From positions 62,978 to 126,977 of the forward strand of contig MNCI01019033.1 in NCBI GenBank assembly GCA_015680685.1: a DNA stretch of 64,000 nt, written 5' to 3'. The notes beneath the pieces are model-generated. The model was not told the DNA's origin and did not search any database. It saw only the letters and a list, made by a program, of their open reading frames with translations. Both the position numbers and the translations under genes were made by a program. Origin of the DNA: Gnetum montanum (lineage: Eukaryota > Streptophyta > Gnetopsida > Gnetales > Gnetaceae). This document shows, piece by piece, positions 1-11,037 of this stretch; the stretch's first letter is position 1, and the number at the start of each line of letters is the position of its first letter.

Positions 1-1335
1 TTAAAAGTGGAGGTGGGGGGAGGGGGGTGGTGGGGGCGAGGGGTTGCATTGATGCATTGGCCCATCAAGGTTGTGCTACCTTGCTAGGCTAGGCTGGCCT
101 GAAAAGGGAAAATGTTGTGGCTTCCAGGGCCAAGCTAGCTTAAAGATCCTCTTTGCTTTTGCCCAAACCCTCTATGTTATGCCCTACCATGCCTTTCGGC
201 CTACCATGTCCTCCGACCAAGACAATCTCCTCTCTTGCAGGACTCTCCATCATAGAAAACTACACACCTTGGATCATTATTATGACTACTAGCACCGTTG
301 ATTGGCGATGGCCACACCTTCCATTGCCTTCAAATGGAAATTCTACATGAATAGTGTGACCATTGCCTCATGTTGCTACCACCACCACCGGTGGCACTAC
401 CACATGCAAATAGTGTTGTCATTGGAGGCACTAAAGATCATGCCATCATTTTGCATCATCAATGCCATGATGATGTCAGCATGGTCCTGCAACATATCCT
501 TGTAGGCTGCATCCGCCACCTACCATTTCTTGAAGGTGACATCCTTGAAGCCCGGGTAGAGTAGGTGCTCTTTGTGTCATAGGTGAGGCATGTCACAATG
601 CTAGTGTGCATGTCGTCATTGTCATGGATGAAGTAGTGAAGTAGAAGTGGAAGTCTGAGGCCGATCAGTAGTCATATGGTAGTGATCATTGTTGTTATCA
701 AGTCTTTGGTAGTGTCCATTACAACATAACTTTCATGGTATTTAGGCTTCAATAAGTTAAATTTGATGGAGGTTTGACTTGTTTAATGGCATGAATTGTT
801 GAGAAATTTGCTTCTAAAATATTTTTAAATGTTTTTTTATAAATATAGCAAAGGTTGGATTATGAACAAAGTTTGTTATTTTTAGTTGAAAAGTAATTAC
901 ATTCTCTTGAATTGTACTAGGTATATTGTTAACTCAACATGTTATCTTATGACAAACTAGAGTTCCTGTGTCTTCCTTAATCAAGGAGTTGGTATAAGAG
1001 ATGTCATGTGATATAAACATGAACCATGGAGGGTACTCATGGGGAGTGACTTGCATAAGGATGGAACCTATATTAGGAGTAAATTTTTTATTATTTATGG
1101 ACCATGTTCTGATGGCAGTACAACACACAATCATAACCTATTGCAGGTGTACATACTTGAGAATGTTTTCTAATAGTCATCTTATCCTATTCCAATCATG
1201 GAACTTCACCAAGAGCAAAATTTCTATTGTTTATGGGTCATGTTCTGATGGCAATGTAGTAATCCTCTAATTACTAAATAAAAAAAAAGGAAAAAAGAAT
1301 GTATCATTAGGTAATAAGATGTTTGAATGCTAAGT
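1..1335. other. No gene seen; left flank of element E1
   Basis: The first 700 bases are fairly GC-rich, with a G-tract near positions 9-42 and CCA/TGG-rich text, then the sequence turns AT-rich. No frame carries a recognisable domain. A primer-site-like TTGGTATAAGAG lies at 989-1000, but no LTR could be defined beside it. Two similar segments about 136 bases apart share ATGTTCTGATGGCA (1104-1117 and 1240-1253), probably an old local duplication. It is most likely decayed transposon DNA. Confidence 0.5.
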
Positions 1336-1911
1336 TGTATGATATCCTATCCTTGGATGTCATGGAAAACATCCAATATATGTTATACTAGACATTATGC
1401 GTACGAAGATAATATATGAAATGCCAAATATATGTAACATTCAACATTAAGCATAAAGGAAATGATAGGAAAAATACAGAAAGAGAAAGAAAAGAATACT
1501 TTATTGATGTGGAATAGTGTTTCTGAATCATGCTCTGAGAGTATTCATTAAGGTTTTCTTCCTTTGGCATTTATCCCCTTAGAGGCAATCTAGCACTGCC
1601 ACCATGGTTAGGCCTATTACCAACCAGAAGGGATGGCCAGTCCTCTTCATGTTCCACTTCACCTGACTCTTGTGACTTGCCTATATCGGCTCTACCAGTT
1701 CATGCTAGCATGACCTCTAAGCTTGGGCATAAATGCTTTAGGTTAAACCCTCAAAGGTCACCTCAAGAGACATGTTCGTTATTACAATATGCCCTTTTGG
1801 TCTCAATTACAACACACCCTTTCAAGTTTTGTTATGATAACGATAACACTTATTATGAAGAGGCACCATCTTGGTTATGCAGCAACATCATTTGGGAATG
1901 GGGACATTACA
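1336..1911 (-). repeat. E1 3' LTR
   Basis: It is colinear with 6444-7019 throughout. Shared anchors include the AGAAAGAGAAAGAAAAGAAT run, GATCATGCTCTGAGAG-type text, TATCCCCTTAGAGG and CACCATCTTGGTTATG-type text. The outer end reads TGTATGATATCC where the partner reads TGTGACATTCC; the inner end reads GGGACATTACA. The two LTRs differ at many positions, so the insertion is old. Confidence 0.85.
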
Positions 1912-1926
1912 ATCTACCCTCCTTAG
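1912..1926 (-). promoter_or_regulatory. E1 polypurine tract
   Basis: The minus strand reads CTAAGGAGGGTAGAT immediately before the 3' LTR start TGTAATGTCC. Position and purine content fit the plus-strand primer of reverse transcription. Confidence 0.55.
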
Positions 1927-2634
1927 GTTCCATTTGTCCTTGAATGAGTTCACATTCACTGTCTTTTCTAGCTCCAATGCTTTTGTTATATTCCTATGCT
2001 CCAATAATTTGATTTCTCCTTTTGGACTTGAAGTTTTTTTTTGCTTATTCTACAAACAAGACACATGTAATAAAAATATATGGAAAATAAAAGATTACTT
2101 TCCTAATAATTACCTCATTTTCTAAGATAATGACAAGAGATGAAATTAAAGGTCTACCAACCACCAATCACTAGTCCTAACTAGGATCATAGAAGGTGCA
2201 ATTTGTATATGGTTACTCAAGTGAAGGTAGGGTAAATCCTTTATTTCCAACTTTCATTACCTTAGATATTTTACTTATCTAATTAAAATATAAATTAAAT
2301 AATGAAGAAAATAATAATATTCATTAATAAAAGTAAGAGTGAGATACTTCATGATCTTGATTAACCTTATGAACTGATGGGAGTAAGTGTAATTTTGCCA
2401 TAAGTGGTATATGATTGCATGGTCTTGTTTGAGATGGAAGGTCTTGATCGTGATTCTTCTCCACTTCTTCTTTAGAAATTAACTCTAGTAACTTGGTAAC
2501 TTGGAAGAATTGAATGTTATAATATAATCTAAGGTCTCAATGAAGAATGTTGTGGATCCATCCTCATTAATCATAGTAGAGTAATTGGTAAATTATGGTT
2601 CTTGATGAGTACTATCCATCAACATCATATGTTC

Positions 2635-3102
2635 CTAAATTTTGGAATTTGATTTATCTATCGAAGATTCAAAGTAAGTAGAATATGCATTGGCCACTGG
2701 AATTTCATGTTGAATTGATGGAAACATCTTTATCAAATCAAGTTCATCTTCCAAGGATTCCTTTATACATTCATATTTTAAAAATTGATAAACACTACTT
2801 CCAATTTTTGCATTGAATTCTTCATAAAGTATAACTGGCATTGGATTAGTATGCCTTAGGAATAACTTATTCTTCAAACTTTCTTGTATTTTCTTAAATA
2901 AGTATGAATCTTGGCATAATCTGACATCTGGACATGTTGATTTGGCAATAAATGTGTGTTGACCATACATACACATCTTCCTAATAACTAGATTTTTAGT
3001 ATCAACGCCAAAGCTTTGTGATTTTTCTGAAATCTTGATTGTTCTTTCTTTTCCATCACTTAAAGTTCTAAAAATTTGAAAATCATATTTTCTAAACTCC
3101 AT
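2635..3102 (-). CDS. Unrecognised 155-codon ORF inside E1
   Basis: An open frame of 155 codons starts at an ATG (MEFRKYDFQIF) and ends IDKSNSKI. It is Lys/Glu/Ser-rich, with no signal peptide, no membrane segment and no zinc knuckle, RT or integrase motif that I recognise. It sits about 0.7 kb before the 3' LTR on the same strand as E1, where some plant elements carry an extra gene, and it is the longest open frame in that element. It could be a decayed gag or extra ORF, a captured fragment, or chance in AT-rich DNA. The surrounding frames are closed. I assign no function. Confidence 0.35.
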   Translation of the reverse strand: MEFRKYDFQIFRTLSDGKERTIKISEKSQSFGVDTKNLVIRKMCMYGQHTFIAKSTCPDVRLCQDSYLFKKIQESLKNKLFLRHTNPMPVILYEEFNAKIGSSVYQFLKYECIKESLEDELDLIKMFPSIQHEIPVANAYSTYFESSIDKSNSKI

Positions 3103-4659
3103 TCAAATCTTTGTATCAATTTAAACTTGGCTTCTTTATAAAAGATTGTGCAACCATTCATGTTGTGGTTTTTTCAATAGGATAATTTGTATGGTTCAAA
3201 AGAAGAACTTCCACAAGAACCTTCTTGCCTCTAAATACCTTTTTATTCCATCTTCTTCAAGTTTGGTGTGAATTGGTATAGAAATTCCCATGGCAAGAAT
3301 CTTTGTATGCATAAGACATTAGCTTCCAAATCTTATAACTCTACTAATATGCATGGGTATCAATACTCATGCTAGTCCAAGGCCCATGGTGGACATAGCA
3401 GATGTTATTTTTCACTCACTAGGAATCTTGCAAGCATGTTGTAAATTGAAACTTTCATTCTCATTTCATGATTCTCTTTTGGATCATTTCTCTTTAGGGT
3501 ATCATACACCTTGTCAAAATGAGATTTTGAGTCTCCAAATGTTGTTTTGCCATATGTTTCAATTGCAAGATGAATTAATTTACATCTTCTTGATCATTTT
3601 TGTTCATCAACTGATTCTCCAACTGATCATCAAGTAATACATCAATTGAAGTGATATATAATATGAATTGATACATCAACTGATTCTCCAACTAATTTTG
3701 GTAATATTTGGCTACATTATATAATTTTGGAAATATCTAACTTTTAACAACCTTTCTACCCCCTTTTAAGACACTAACTATAGCAGTGTAACTAATGACA
3801 TGCCATAGTGATCTTAAGACTACAAGCAAATATTAAGTACTTGATCTCAAGGTCAAAAAGGTTAAATTCATTAATCCCAACAATTGAATTATTAGGCATG
3901 ATTAGTCATCCTTATGTTGTCTACTTTTGAGGCATAGTTCATGATATCATCAAATTATTGGTTACTTGGATGATAAATTTGACCTCACCATTGAATTTAG
4001 AAAGGTTCAAAATGTTGGAAATGACTATTCATTTACTGAAAAAGGTTTTTGAAATAAAAAGTTATGGCTTATGGAGTCTAGAATCTTTGGTGCAAAAAAT
4101 GAGACTTCTTGAGAGGTCATCCACCCTAGTACTCCTCTAGAACAAGAATGCTTAATTACGAAATTTTTATCCTTATTGCTACCAAGGCATCTAATTTCTT
4201 TTTTAAAATTATTTTTATGCATTCTTAATTTAAACTAATGCTTTGAAGACAAAAATTTTGAATTTTTTGTTAGTTGATGAAATGTTTTCCATCGTTGGTA
4301 GGGTAGAGATGATGGTAGCAATGGCCACGATGGTGTGCTAGTGGTAGCATCAAGAGCCCAATGTGCCACCCATAAATGTTCCTTTCGGTGCTCTGTAAGC
4401 ACTAATGGCACCATTGATAATAGGCCCTTCTTGTGCACTTTGGCTTGCTGAAAATCCTCATTGGAAACATGCATATAGGCTTCGTCTGGGCTATGTAGGC
4501 TTGGAATGAGTTGCACAAGCCTTGCTTGGGCTACATGGACCCTTACATGGGCTATGTAGGTCCTACTTGGGATCAAACCAATCCTTGTGCAGGGTGTGCA
4601 AGCCCTTGCGTAGGCCCACATGCAACTTGCACACATGTTTCTGATAAGGGTTTTTGGTA

Positions 4660-5085
4660 GGCGAGAAGGCATCAAAAGGGGCTATTATTGGTGGTACGAT
4701 TGGTGCCCATAGAGCACCAGAAGGGACCTTTATTGATAGTGTCATTAGTACTAGCAAAGCACTGAAAGGGGCCTTTATTGGTGATGCCATTAGTGTCCAT
4801 GGAGTGTTGGAAGGGATCGTTATCTATAGCACTGTCACTATTTTTAGAGCATTGAAAGGGGCCTTTATCAATGGCACCATTGACGTTTATAGAGCACTAA
4901 AAGAGGCCTTTATCGATGACATTGTCAATGTCTTTGGAGCACTAGAAGGAACCTTTGTTAGCAACATCATCGATGTCCATTGAGTGCTGGAAGAGGACTT
5001 TATCAGTGGCACCATCGGTGTCCATAGAGCATCAAAATGGATCTTTATCGATGACATCGTTGGTGTCTATGGAGTGCTAAAAGGA
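4660..5085. repeat. 45-bp minisatellite in E1
   Basis: About nine tandem units of 45 bp. Because 45 is a multiple of three, the plus-strand reading is nearly stop-free and shows a 15-residue period: units such as ALKGAFINGTIDVYR, ALKEAFIDDIVNVFG and VLEEDFISGTIGVHR. Units are clearly diverged, so this is an old array. Related partial units lie just upstream (4370-4440). I see no reason to call it a protein gene. Confidence 0.8.
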
Positions 5086-6423
5086 AAGTGAGAGTGGGCA
5101 TGACGTAGGATGGTCGTGGCGGAGGGTAGAAATAGTGATAGTGCATGTAGTGACAGTAATGGATGCATGACGATGTGGATGGTAGAGGCATGTTTATAGG
5201 ACATGGAGGCAAACAGTAGTGGCAGGGCACCCTAGGCCCTCTACTAGAGCATGGTTTGCTGCAAAACTACATGGTAGGGCCTTGCAACCTTATTGTGTAG
5301 TGGTGTGATAGGCCCCATTGTGCTAGTAGCATGGGTTGTAGCTCTACCCCTCCCCACCCATCCCTCTTGTGCTAGGGTTAGGGTTAGGGCTCTTTCATTT
5401 TTTTTTGTTAAAAATGGAGGTGGAGGTGCCTGGGTTCAAACCCATGACCTCCCACTTTTCTTCTTTTTTTATATAATAATTTAATAATTTAATATTATTT
5501 TAATGCACAAATAATGAAAAAATTAAAATAGTGATATCTCTCAAACAGTAAGTCAGATTGAGATAAAATTTGTACCATTGGAATCATCTCAGCGAGCACT
5601 ATGCATTGAACATGATCTTAGGGTTTGAAAGCAAATTTGGAATTTTAGGACTTAAGAGGATCAAAATAGCCTATCTTGTTAAACTAACATTGCTAGGCTA
5701 ACATATGGTAACTTGAGGTCTTCTAGATTACTTGGATTTGATTATAAATGATATACCAATCCTAGGATTTGGAATATAATATTTATACCTTATAATTTAA
5801 CAAGTATGATGGTTATATCTTCTTATATCATGATTATACCCTAATGAGGTATTGAGGATAAGATTATGATAACATATTAACTAAGTATTGGTTTCCTTAT
5901 GGGAATTGGATTATCATATGGATGGGTTGACTCCATGATCTTATCAATGCCTAGGTCTTAATATGGTGAATAATGCTAAGTTACAAAGGTTAAGTGCTTA
6001 GGATAATGAATTTCAAAAAAACCAAGATCAATTTAGGTCATGGTTACTAAATTTTTGGGAGAATCTTAACAATGACCTTAATAAATTAATATTTGTAGTA
6101 TTAAGATGGGTAAGAGTTACCTGGATCGATGTATCCTTGTCTTATCAACATCTCTTACAATTGATAAATCTTGATAAGATGTAATTAGATCTTCATCAGT
6201 CAATGATATTCATGAAAGAATTTTGTTGGTTGGTGAGATCTATGTCTTTTGTAAATGTTTGATCCTTTGTTTAGGAAATCAATGGAAGAGTATCTTCTAG
6301 ATTACATCTCAGACATATGATACAATTGGTGATGATCACTAACTTTTCCTGCATCGTGGCTTTATGGTTCATCATTAGGTTCATGTTGTAGTTGGCCCAT
6401 GGTTTTGAATGACCCTTGGGTCA

Positions 6424-6441
6424 AGGTTTACTTTGATACCA
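6424..6441 (-). promoter_or_regulatory. E1 primer binding site (initiator-Met tRNA type)
   Basis: On the minus strand the sequence right after the LTR reads AT then TGGTATCAAAGTAAACC. The common plant initiator-Met primer site is TGGTATCAGAGC, so the first eight bases match. It decides the orientation of E1. Confidence 0.75.
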
Positions 6442-6443
6442 AT

Positions 6444-7019
6444 TGTGACATTCCATTCCCAAATGTTATGGAAAACGTTAAATATATGTTATATTAGACA
6501 TTAAGTGTAAGAAGATAATATACCAAACATCAAAAATATGTAACATTTGACATTAAGCATAAAAAAATAATAGGGAAAATGTAGAAAGAGAAAGAAAAGA
6601 ATGCTTTATTAATATGGAATAATATATTCGGATCATGCTCTGAGAGTGTTCCTTTGGATTTTCTTCCTTGAGCATCTATCCCCTTAGAGGTAATCTAGCA
6701 TTGCTACCATGGTTAGGCCTATTATCAACTAAAAGAAATGGCCAATCCTCTTTCTATCTTGCTTCACCTAGCTTCCATGAATTGCCTGTATCAGCTCTAC
6801 CACTCCATGTTGGCATGACCTCTAAGCCCAAGTATAAATGCCTTAGGTCAAGCCCCAAAAAAGCTTACCTTGAGAGACATGTTAGTGATTATAATATTCC
6901 CTTTTGAGTCTCAATTACAACATGCCCTTTTGGGTTTTGTTATGATAATGATAACACTTATTATGAAGAGGCACCATCTTTGTTATGTAGTAGCATCATT
7001 TGGGAATGGGAATGTTACA
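6444..7019 (-). repeat. E1 5' LTR
   Basis: This is the partner of 1336-1911. It begins TGTGACATTCCATTCCC (plus strand) and ends GGGAATGGGAATGTTACA, so the first and last 20-odd bases are near-perfect inverted repeats, longer than the usual short TG...CA ends. The primer site beside its low-coordinate end fixes the element on the minus strand. Confidence 0.85.
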
Positions 7020-8739
7020 AGTTCTCTCTTATTCATAGCCATAGAATAAGATCATTATGTTGATGCATAAAGAATATCTATTACCAAAAACTACTATTAG
7101 TAGGAAAGAATATGTATCTCTAAAAGGTATAGCGCCATAAGACATGGATACGTTGATAAACAATGGTTCATGAATGTCTAAATATGATACTACTGTGTAT
7201 TTGTATTATTTTTCTAAAGTAATAGACTTAAGTTTCCACCCAATGTCTTGATATTTATTAAGCACTAACATCTTAGTTATTCTTCTTTCATAAATTTTTT
7301 ATTTGTTACTTTTGTCCTTTTTAAAATTTACTCCATTTTCTATTATTCCTTTATTAAAATTTGTTGAGGAATTATTTCACACTAGGAAGTACAGCAGGGT
7401 CTGAGTCGCAATCATTTAGGGTCCTACTACAACCTTCATTGTGTATCACAATGATCTTAGAAGCTTAATTTCTTAAAGTTTGGCACCTATGATGGCCTAT
7501 ATGACCTATAGTTGGTTGCATTTTGAGAATTCATGTTTTTGGTTTTGGACAATGCAGATGACTACAACTCACAACTTGTAATGTTATTCTCTTAGATTTT
7601 GAATTATTGTAGATAATTAGAACTTGAAGTTGGCTATAATATCATTTAAAATTTTTTTCCCTTCATGTTGCAACAAGCTACAACTTGTAGTCTATCATAC
7701 CTTATTTAAAAATTAAAAAAATAAAACCACATTTAGCAAAACAAAACCTCATTTTCAATCACAGAGAATTGCAGAACACATCCTAGATCTACGATGAGTA
7801 ACCATTGTGAGCAAACTCATTAGATCTAACCTTCTAGCCTTCCATTCCTTTGAACATGCCCAAGGTAGGCTTAAAAATTTTTGTATTTTATCATTTTTTC
7901 TCTTGGATTATCTATTGCACATTGTTCCAACTAGATTTGGGGCATCAATGTTATTTTTGGAGTTAACTTAAGATTGTATGGATGACTTTTGAACTTCTGG
8001 TTTCTCCCTTGATTTTCTCTTCTTTATTTTTACTTTATTCAAAACTATTTTATGATTTTCTAGGCATAACAGGTTAAATTTTTATTTTTTCTTTTCTTAT
8101 TTTGGAGTTGTTTGTTCATGCTAAATACGTAGTTAGACATTAGGACTATATATGAAATTGTGAAGAAGAATTAGCACTTATGTATCTTTAATTTGTCATA
8201 ATTTTGTTTCTTGCTTGAGGATAAGTTAATTATCTCCATTAGAAACTCAACTATACATGCTTGAAGCTCAAATTTACATGCTATGATGAGTGTAAGATGT
8301 AATTGGAGCTCTTAAGACTAAGATAATTAATATCAAGCTAACTTTATTCTTTCTAAGTTAGAGTTATCCTACATTGCATTATGTCCTCAATTAACTGTAT
8401 GTTGTTATGAGAGTAACCATTGTGTACCTTTAATTTTTCATCTACTATGTATAGTTATTTTTCATCTTTGTGATTGGTAATTACATTTAGAACAATGTAA
8501 ACCTAGTATGGGGCATCAATAATGTTGAGATGTTTAAACTATGAGTGCCATGGTTAAAATTCTCTTTTTGGTCCCTTGTAAATGGTTGAACTATGTATTG
8601 GAATTTGAAGTTTAAGTTTTGTACAATTTGTTTATTTTGGTTTATCTGGTATATTATTAGTATTTTTGTATTGATCTTCCATGTAGCAAGGAAATTCTTG
8701 TGCATCCTAGCGCATGAGGGGATGTTCATAGGGATAATN
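7020..8739. other. AT-rich stretch with no identifiable feature
   Basis: About 1.7 kb of AT-rich DNA between E1 and the CpG-rich segment. All frames are closed and no LTR, domain or tandem array was recognised. It ends at a single ambiguous base (N at 8739), where base composition changes abruptly. That N may mark an assembly gap rather than one unknown base. Confidence 0.5.
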
Positions 8740-8844
8740 TGATGAGTTTTTATTCAGTCGTGGGGGTATGATGAGACGCGATTCGCATAGGCCGTGATGT
8801 CGCGTACGCGATATCATGTCTGCCGAGATATCGCATCCCTCACG

Positions 8845-8862
8845 ATATCGCGTACGCGATAT
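8845..8862. repeat. Perfect 18-bp palindrome
   Basis: ATATCGCGTACGCGATAT equals its own reverse complement. Half-sites GATATCGC/GCGATATC recur on both sides (about 8800-8900), just upstream of the TATA box at 8916. Confidence 0.9.
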
Positions 8863-8915
8863 TGCATCTTCCCCTACGATATCGTGTACCTGATATCGCA
8901 GTCCACCGCCATATC

Positions 8916-8923
8916 TATAAATA
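8916..8923 (+). promoter_or_regulatory. TATA box of the CpG-rich LTR-like segment
   Basis: TATAAATA in the context CATATCTATAAATAAGACACGG, downstream of the palindrome cluster. The same octamer occurs in the Tat LTRs at 38986, 46875 and, on the minus strand, 59401. Confidence 0.6.
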
Positions 8924-9572
8924 AGACACGGCTCTCCCTTGTTCGGGATCCCAGTTTTAGAGTAGCGAAGCTCTGGCGGTTTGATTCCTCCAGAGTTAGA
9001 TTTTTTCCCATGTCTGCCCGTAGTGTGGTGAATGTAATTGTACGGTGTCTTTATTCGAGTGTGCCGTACTTGGACATGCACATGACCGGCAATCAAGATC
9101 GAGATTACTTCATCATTGTAGCATTTACTTAGTTTATTTATTTGTTATTTATTTAATGTTATTTATTGCTTTCATAGCGCGGTGTGAGTACGACTTGATT
9201 ACAAGCATCTACGGATGTGTACTGCGGTTAGTCTCTCACCCTTAAACTCCTAGAAGCGGAATGAGTACGACTTGGTTACGAGCATTTAAGTGTGACTACT
9301 TGGTAGCCCAGTGGCGTATCCAGGATCTACGCTTGGTAACCCAGTGGTGTATTTGGGATTTGCACTTGGTAATCCCAGTGGCGTACCTCGGAGCTATGCT
9401 TGGTAGTCCCAGTGGTAGTCGTGCACGAGGTCCAAGATGTGTACGGTTGATCAAGGAATCGGTTGCTTGTTGCACTTAGGCTAGATTAGATTCTCTTACC
9501 CTTTTCCTCCTAGCTTAGCTTAGTTAGTATTATTTTCCACTGCCTTCAGGAGTAGCGTTAGAATTAGGAAAC

Positions 9573-10095
9573 ACATCATTGGACCAAAGGTGGAACACCA
9601 ATTCATGGCCACAATTACTGATCTTGGTGGAAACTAGTGTGGAGTTGCTAGAAATTGGAGCTAGGAAGAATTCGGATCATGGAGTTGACACAGAACACAA
9701 CCTACAAGCATCAATGGACTTCAAACTTCATCAAGCAACTTCTTTTGCACTTAGCACAAGATCTATACTATTTTTGAATATGCTACTTTATTTTCCATTT
9801 TTATAAAGTTGTAGTTCATTATTCTGCATATTTGAGTTCATGTTTTCATTTTTTTTGTCTTTTTGCCACTTCAAATCTACAATTCCATTTCCATTTATGT
9901 TTTCTTTTTCATTTACATTTATTTTTTCATCTAAGTTTCCATTGAAACTTTTGTAAGTCCCTAGGTGATCAGCAAGATTGTTCAGGGTGCCTTGAATCCC
10001 ATTTTCGAAGATCCTTGGGATTTGAGGCTAAAACTGTTTTGGTGTTTAGGATATTCTAGTTTCTATTTCAACAGCCAGATTTTCTAGGTCCAATA
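9573..10095 (+). repeat. E2 5' LTR (3' portion)
   Basis: It matches 26242-26759 base for base over long runs: AAACTAGTGTGGAGTTG, GGAGCTAGGAAGAATT, TTTATTTTCCATTTT, TAAAGTTGTAGTTCATT and the end GGATATTCTAGT..TTTCTAGGTCCAATA. The upstream part of the LTR, seen in the 3' copy at 20006-20306 and 25514-26241, is not present. It is replaced by the CpG-rich segment or lost at the N at 8739. Confidence 0.8.
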
Positions 10096-10101
10096 GTTTT
10101 C

Positions 10102-10120
10102 TAGCACTAGAAGGAGGACC
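10102..10120 (+). promoter_or_regulatory. E2 primer-site motif
   Basis: TAGCACTAGAAGGAGGACC lies six bases after the LTR end. The matching positions of E6 and E7 read TGGTGCTAGAAGGAGGGCC and TGGTGCTAAAAGGAGGGCC. A TGG start fits the complement of a tRNA CCA tail; I do not name the tRNA. Confidence 0.55.
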
Positions 10121-10356
10121 TTTATCCAAATTCTTAGCCATAAAACCTTTTCCAGTCTTTTTCCAGTACCAAGTCTATCACATTTCCAACTCTAAAACCT
10201 ACCAACATATTCCATTACTACTTAAACCCTTTCCCAAATATCCTAGCGTAGTTGTGGTTAGTGAGTTGGGTGTTTTTGTTGTATTTCCATAGCAAGTATT
10301 TGGATTCCTTGGAACCAACGTACTCCAAATCTAAAACCAATTCCATTATGAAAGCC

Positions 10357-10792
10357 AATTCTTTTGGAAAAATTCAATTTCATTGGGAAAGCCCAGTTCT
10401 GTTTGGAAAATCCATTTCCCTTGGGAAAATCCATTTCTGTTGGGAAAACCCAATTCCATTGGAAAAATCCATTTCCATTGGGAAAATCCATTCCATTGGA
10501 AAAACCCAATTCCATTGAGAAAACACATTTCCATTGGGAAAACTTATTTCTATTGGGAAAATCCACTTCCATTGCAAAAAGCCATTTCTATTGGGAAAAT
10601 CCATTTTTGTTGGGAAAATCCAATTTCCTTAGGAAGACCTATTTTCATTGGGAAAATCCAATTCCAATGGGAAATTCTATTTTTGTTGGAAAAACTTAAT
10701 TCCATTGGGAAAAGCCATTTCTGTTGGGAAAATCCAATTCTATTGGAAAAGTCTATTTTTGTTGGAAAAAATTAATTTTGTTATTGGAAAAA
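10357..10792. repeat. 19-bp minisatellite in the E2 leader
   Basis: About 22 tandem units of 19 bp with consensus ATTTCCATTGGGAAAATCC. Since 19 is not a multiple of three, successive units shift frame. The array stays open in several frames on both strands, giving spurious 60-130 codon ORFs rich in GKIHFHWENP-like text. It sits between the primer site and gag. Confidence 0.9.
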
Positions 10793-11037
10793 CCACCTTT
10801 TCCACTCTCACCACTTAGCATAGTTGACTGGGAATTACCCTATCTACTGCATAGTACAAGTCCATTCTACTGCACAATAGTAGTTTCCCATTGCCTTTCC
10901 ATTTATAGTCAATTATGTTAGTGTATAATCCCACTGATTACTTTTTTTATTAAAAATAATAATAAAAAAGATTAAAATCATCTATTTTGAAGATTTCTTT
11001 AAGTTGATCAACCATCATGCTCCTTAACCTAATAAAT

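Larger units (their letters stand above)
1336..7019 (-). mobile_element. E1: LTR retrotransposon without recognisable pol
   Basis: The element is bounded by two direct LTRs of equal length (576 bp, 1336-1911 and 6444-7019). On the minus strand the order is 5' LTR (7019 to 6444), a primer site TTGGTATCAAAG starting two bases later, an internal region, a purine-rich AAGGAGGGTAGA tract (1913-1924), then the 3' LTR. LTR ends are TGTAACATTCC...GTCACA with long inverted ends. I found no protease, RT or integrase, so it is either non-autonomous or eroded. The only notable open frame is an unknown 155-codon ORF (2635-3102); the interior also holds a 45-bp minisatellite. Stretches 1927-2634, 3103-4660 and 5090-6420 show nothing I can name. 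AAGTT occurs at both outer edges (1332-1336, 7019-7023) but overlaps the LTR termini by one base, so it is only a possible target duplication. Confidence 0.8.
8740..9572 (+). repeat. CpG-rich LTR-like segment with TATA box
   Basis: CG dinucleotides are frequent here and rare in the neighbours. Bases 8775-8900 are a cluster of TATCGCG/CGCGATA repeats that includes a perfect 18-bp palindrome at 8845-8862. A TATA box follows at 8916-8923. Further on, GAGTACGACTTG recurs (9187 and 9263), and a 33-34-bp unit (CTTGGTA..CCCAGTGG) repeats almost four times at 9298-9420. Palindromic upstream region, TATA, then AT-rich text is the plan of the Tat-type LTRs in this window. I read it as part of a young LTR inserted in, or joined to, the E2 5' LTR. 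No target duplication could be found, probably because the left end is lost at the N. Confidence 0.5.

Noticed and set aside
989-1002. Primer-site-like TTGGTATAAGAG
   Set aside because: No LTR could be defined upstream and no purine tract or partner LTR was found for it.
4235-4790. Minus-strand ORFs of 75-146 codons
   Set aside because: They overlap low-complexity repeat text near the 45-bp array and show no domain.
5375-5395. Telomere-like GGGTTAGGGTTAGGG
   Set aside because: Only two to three units, and of the TTAGGG form and not the plant TTTAGGG; too short to mean a telomere relic.
5425-5455. tRNA-like GGGTTCAAACCCATGACC
   Set aside because: Resembles a T-arm/B box, but no A box or cloverleaf could be drawn around it; such text is common in plant repeats.
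7020-7260. Possible Copia C-terminal tail
   Set aside because: Some residues looked similar, but neither strand gave a consistent match to the RNase H end of Copia.
10258-10775. Several 60-130 codon ORFs on both strands
   Set aside because: All are by-products of the 19-bp minisatellite.
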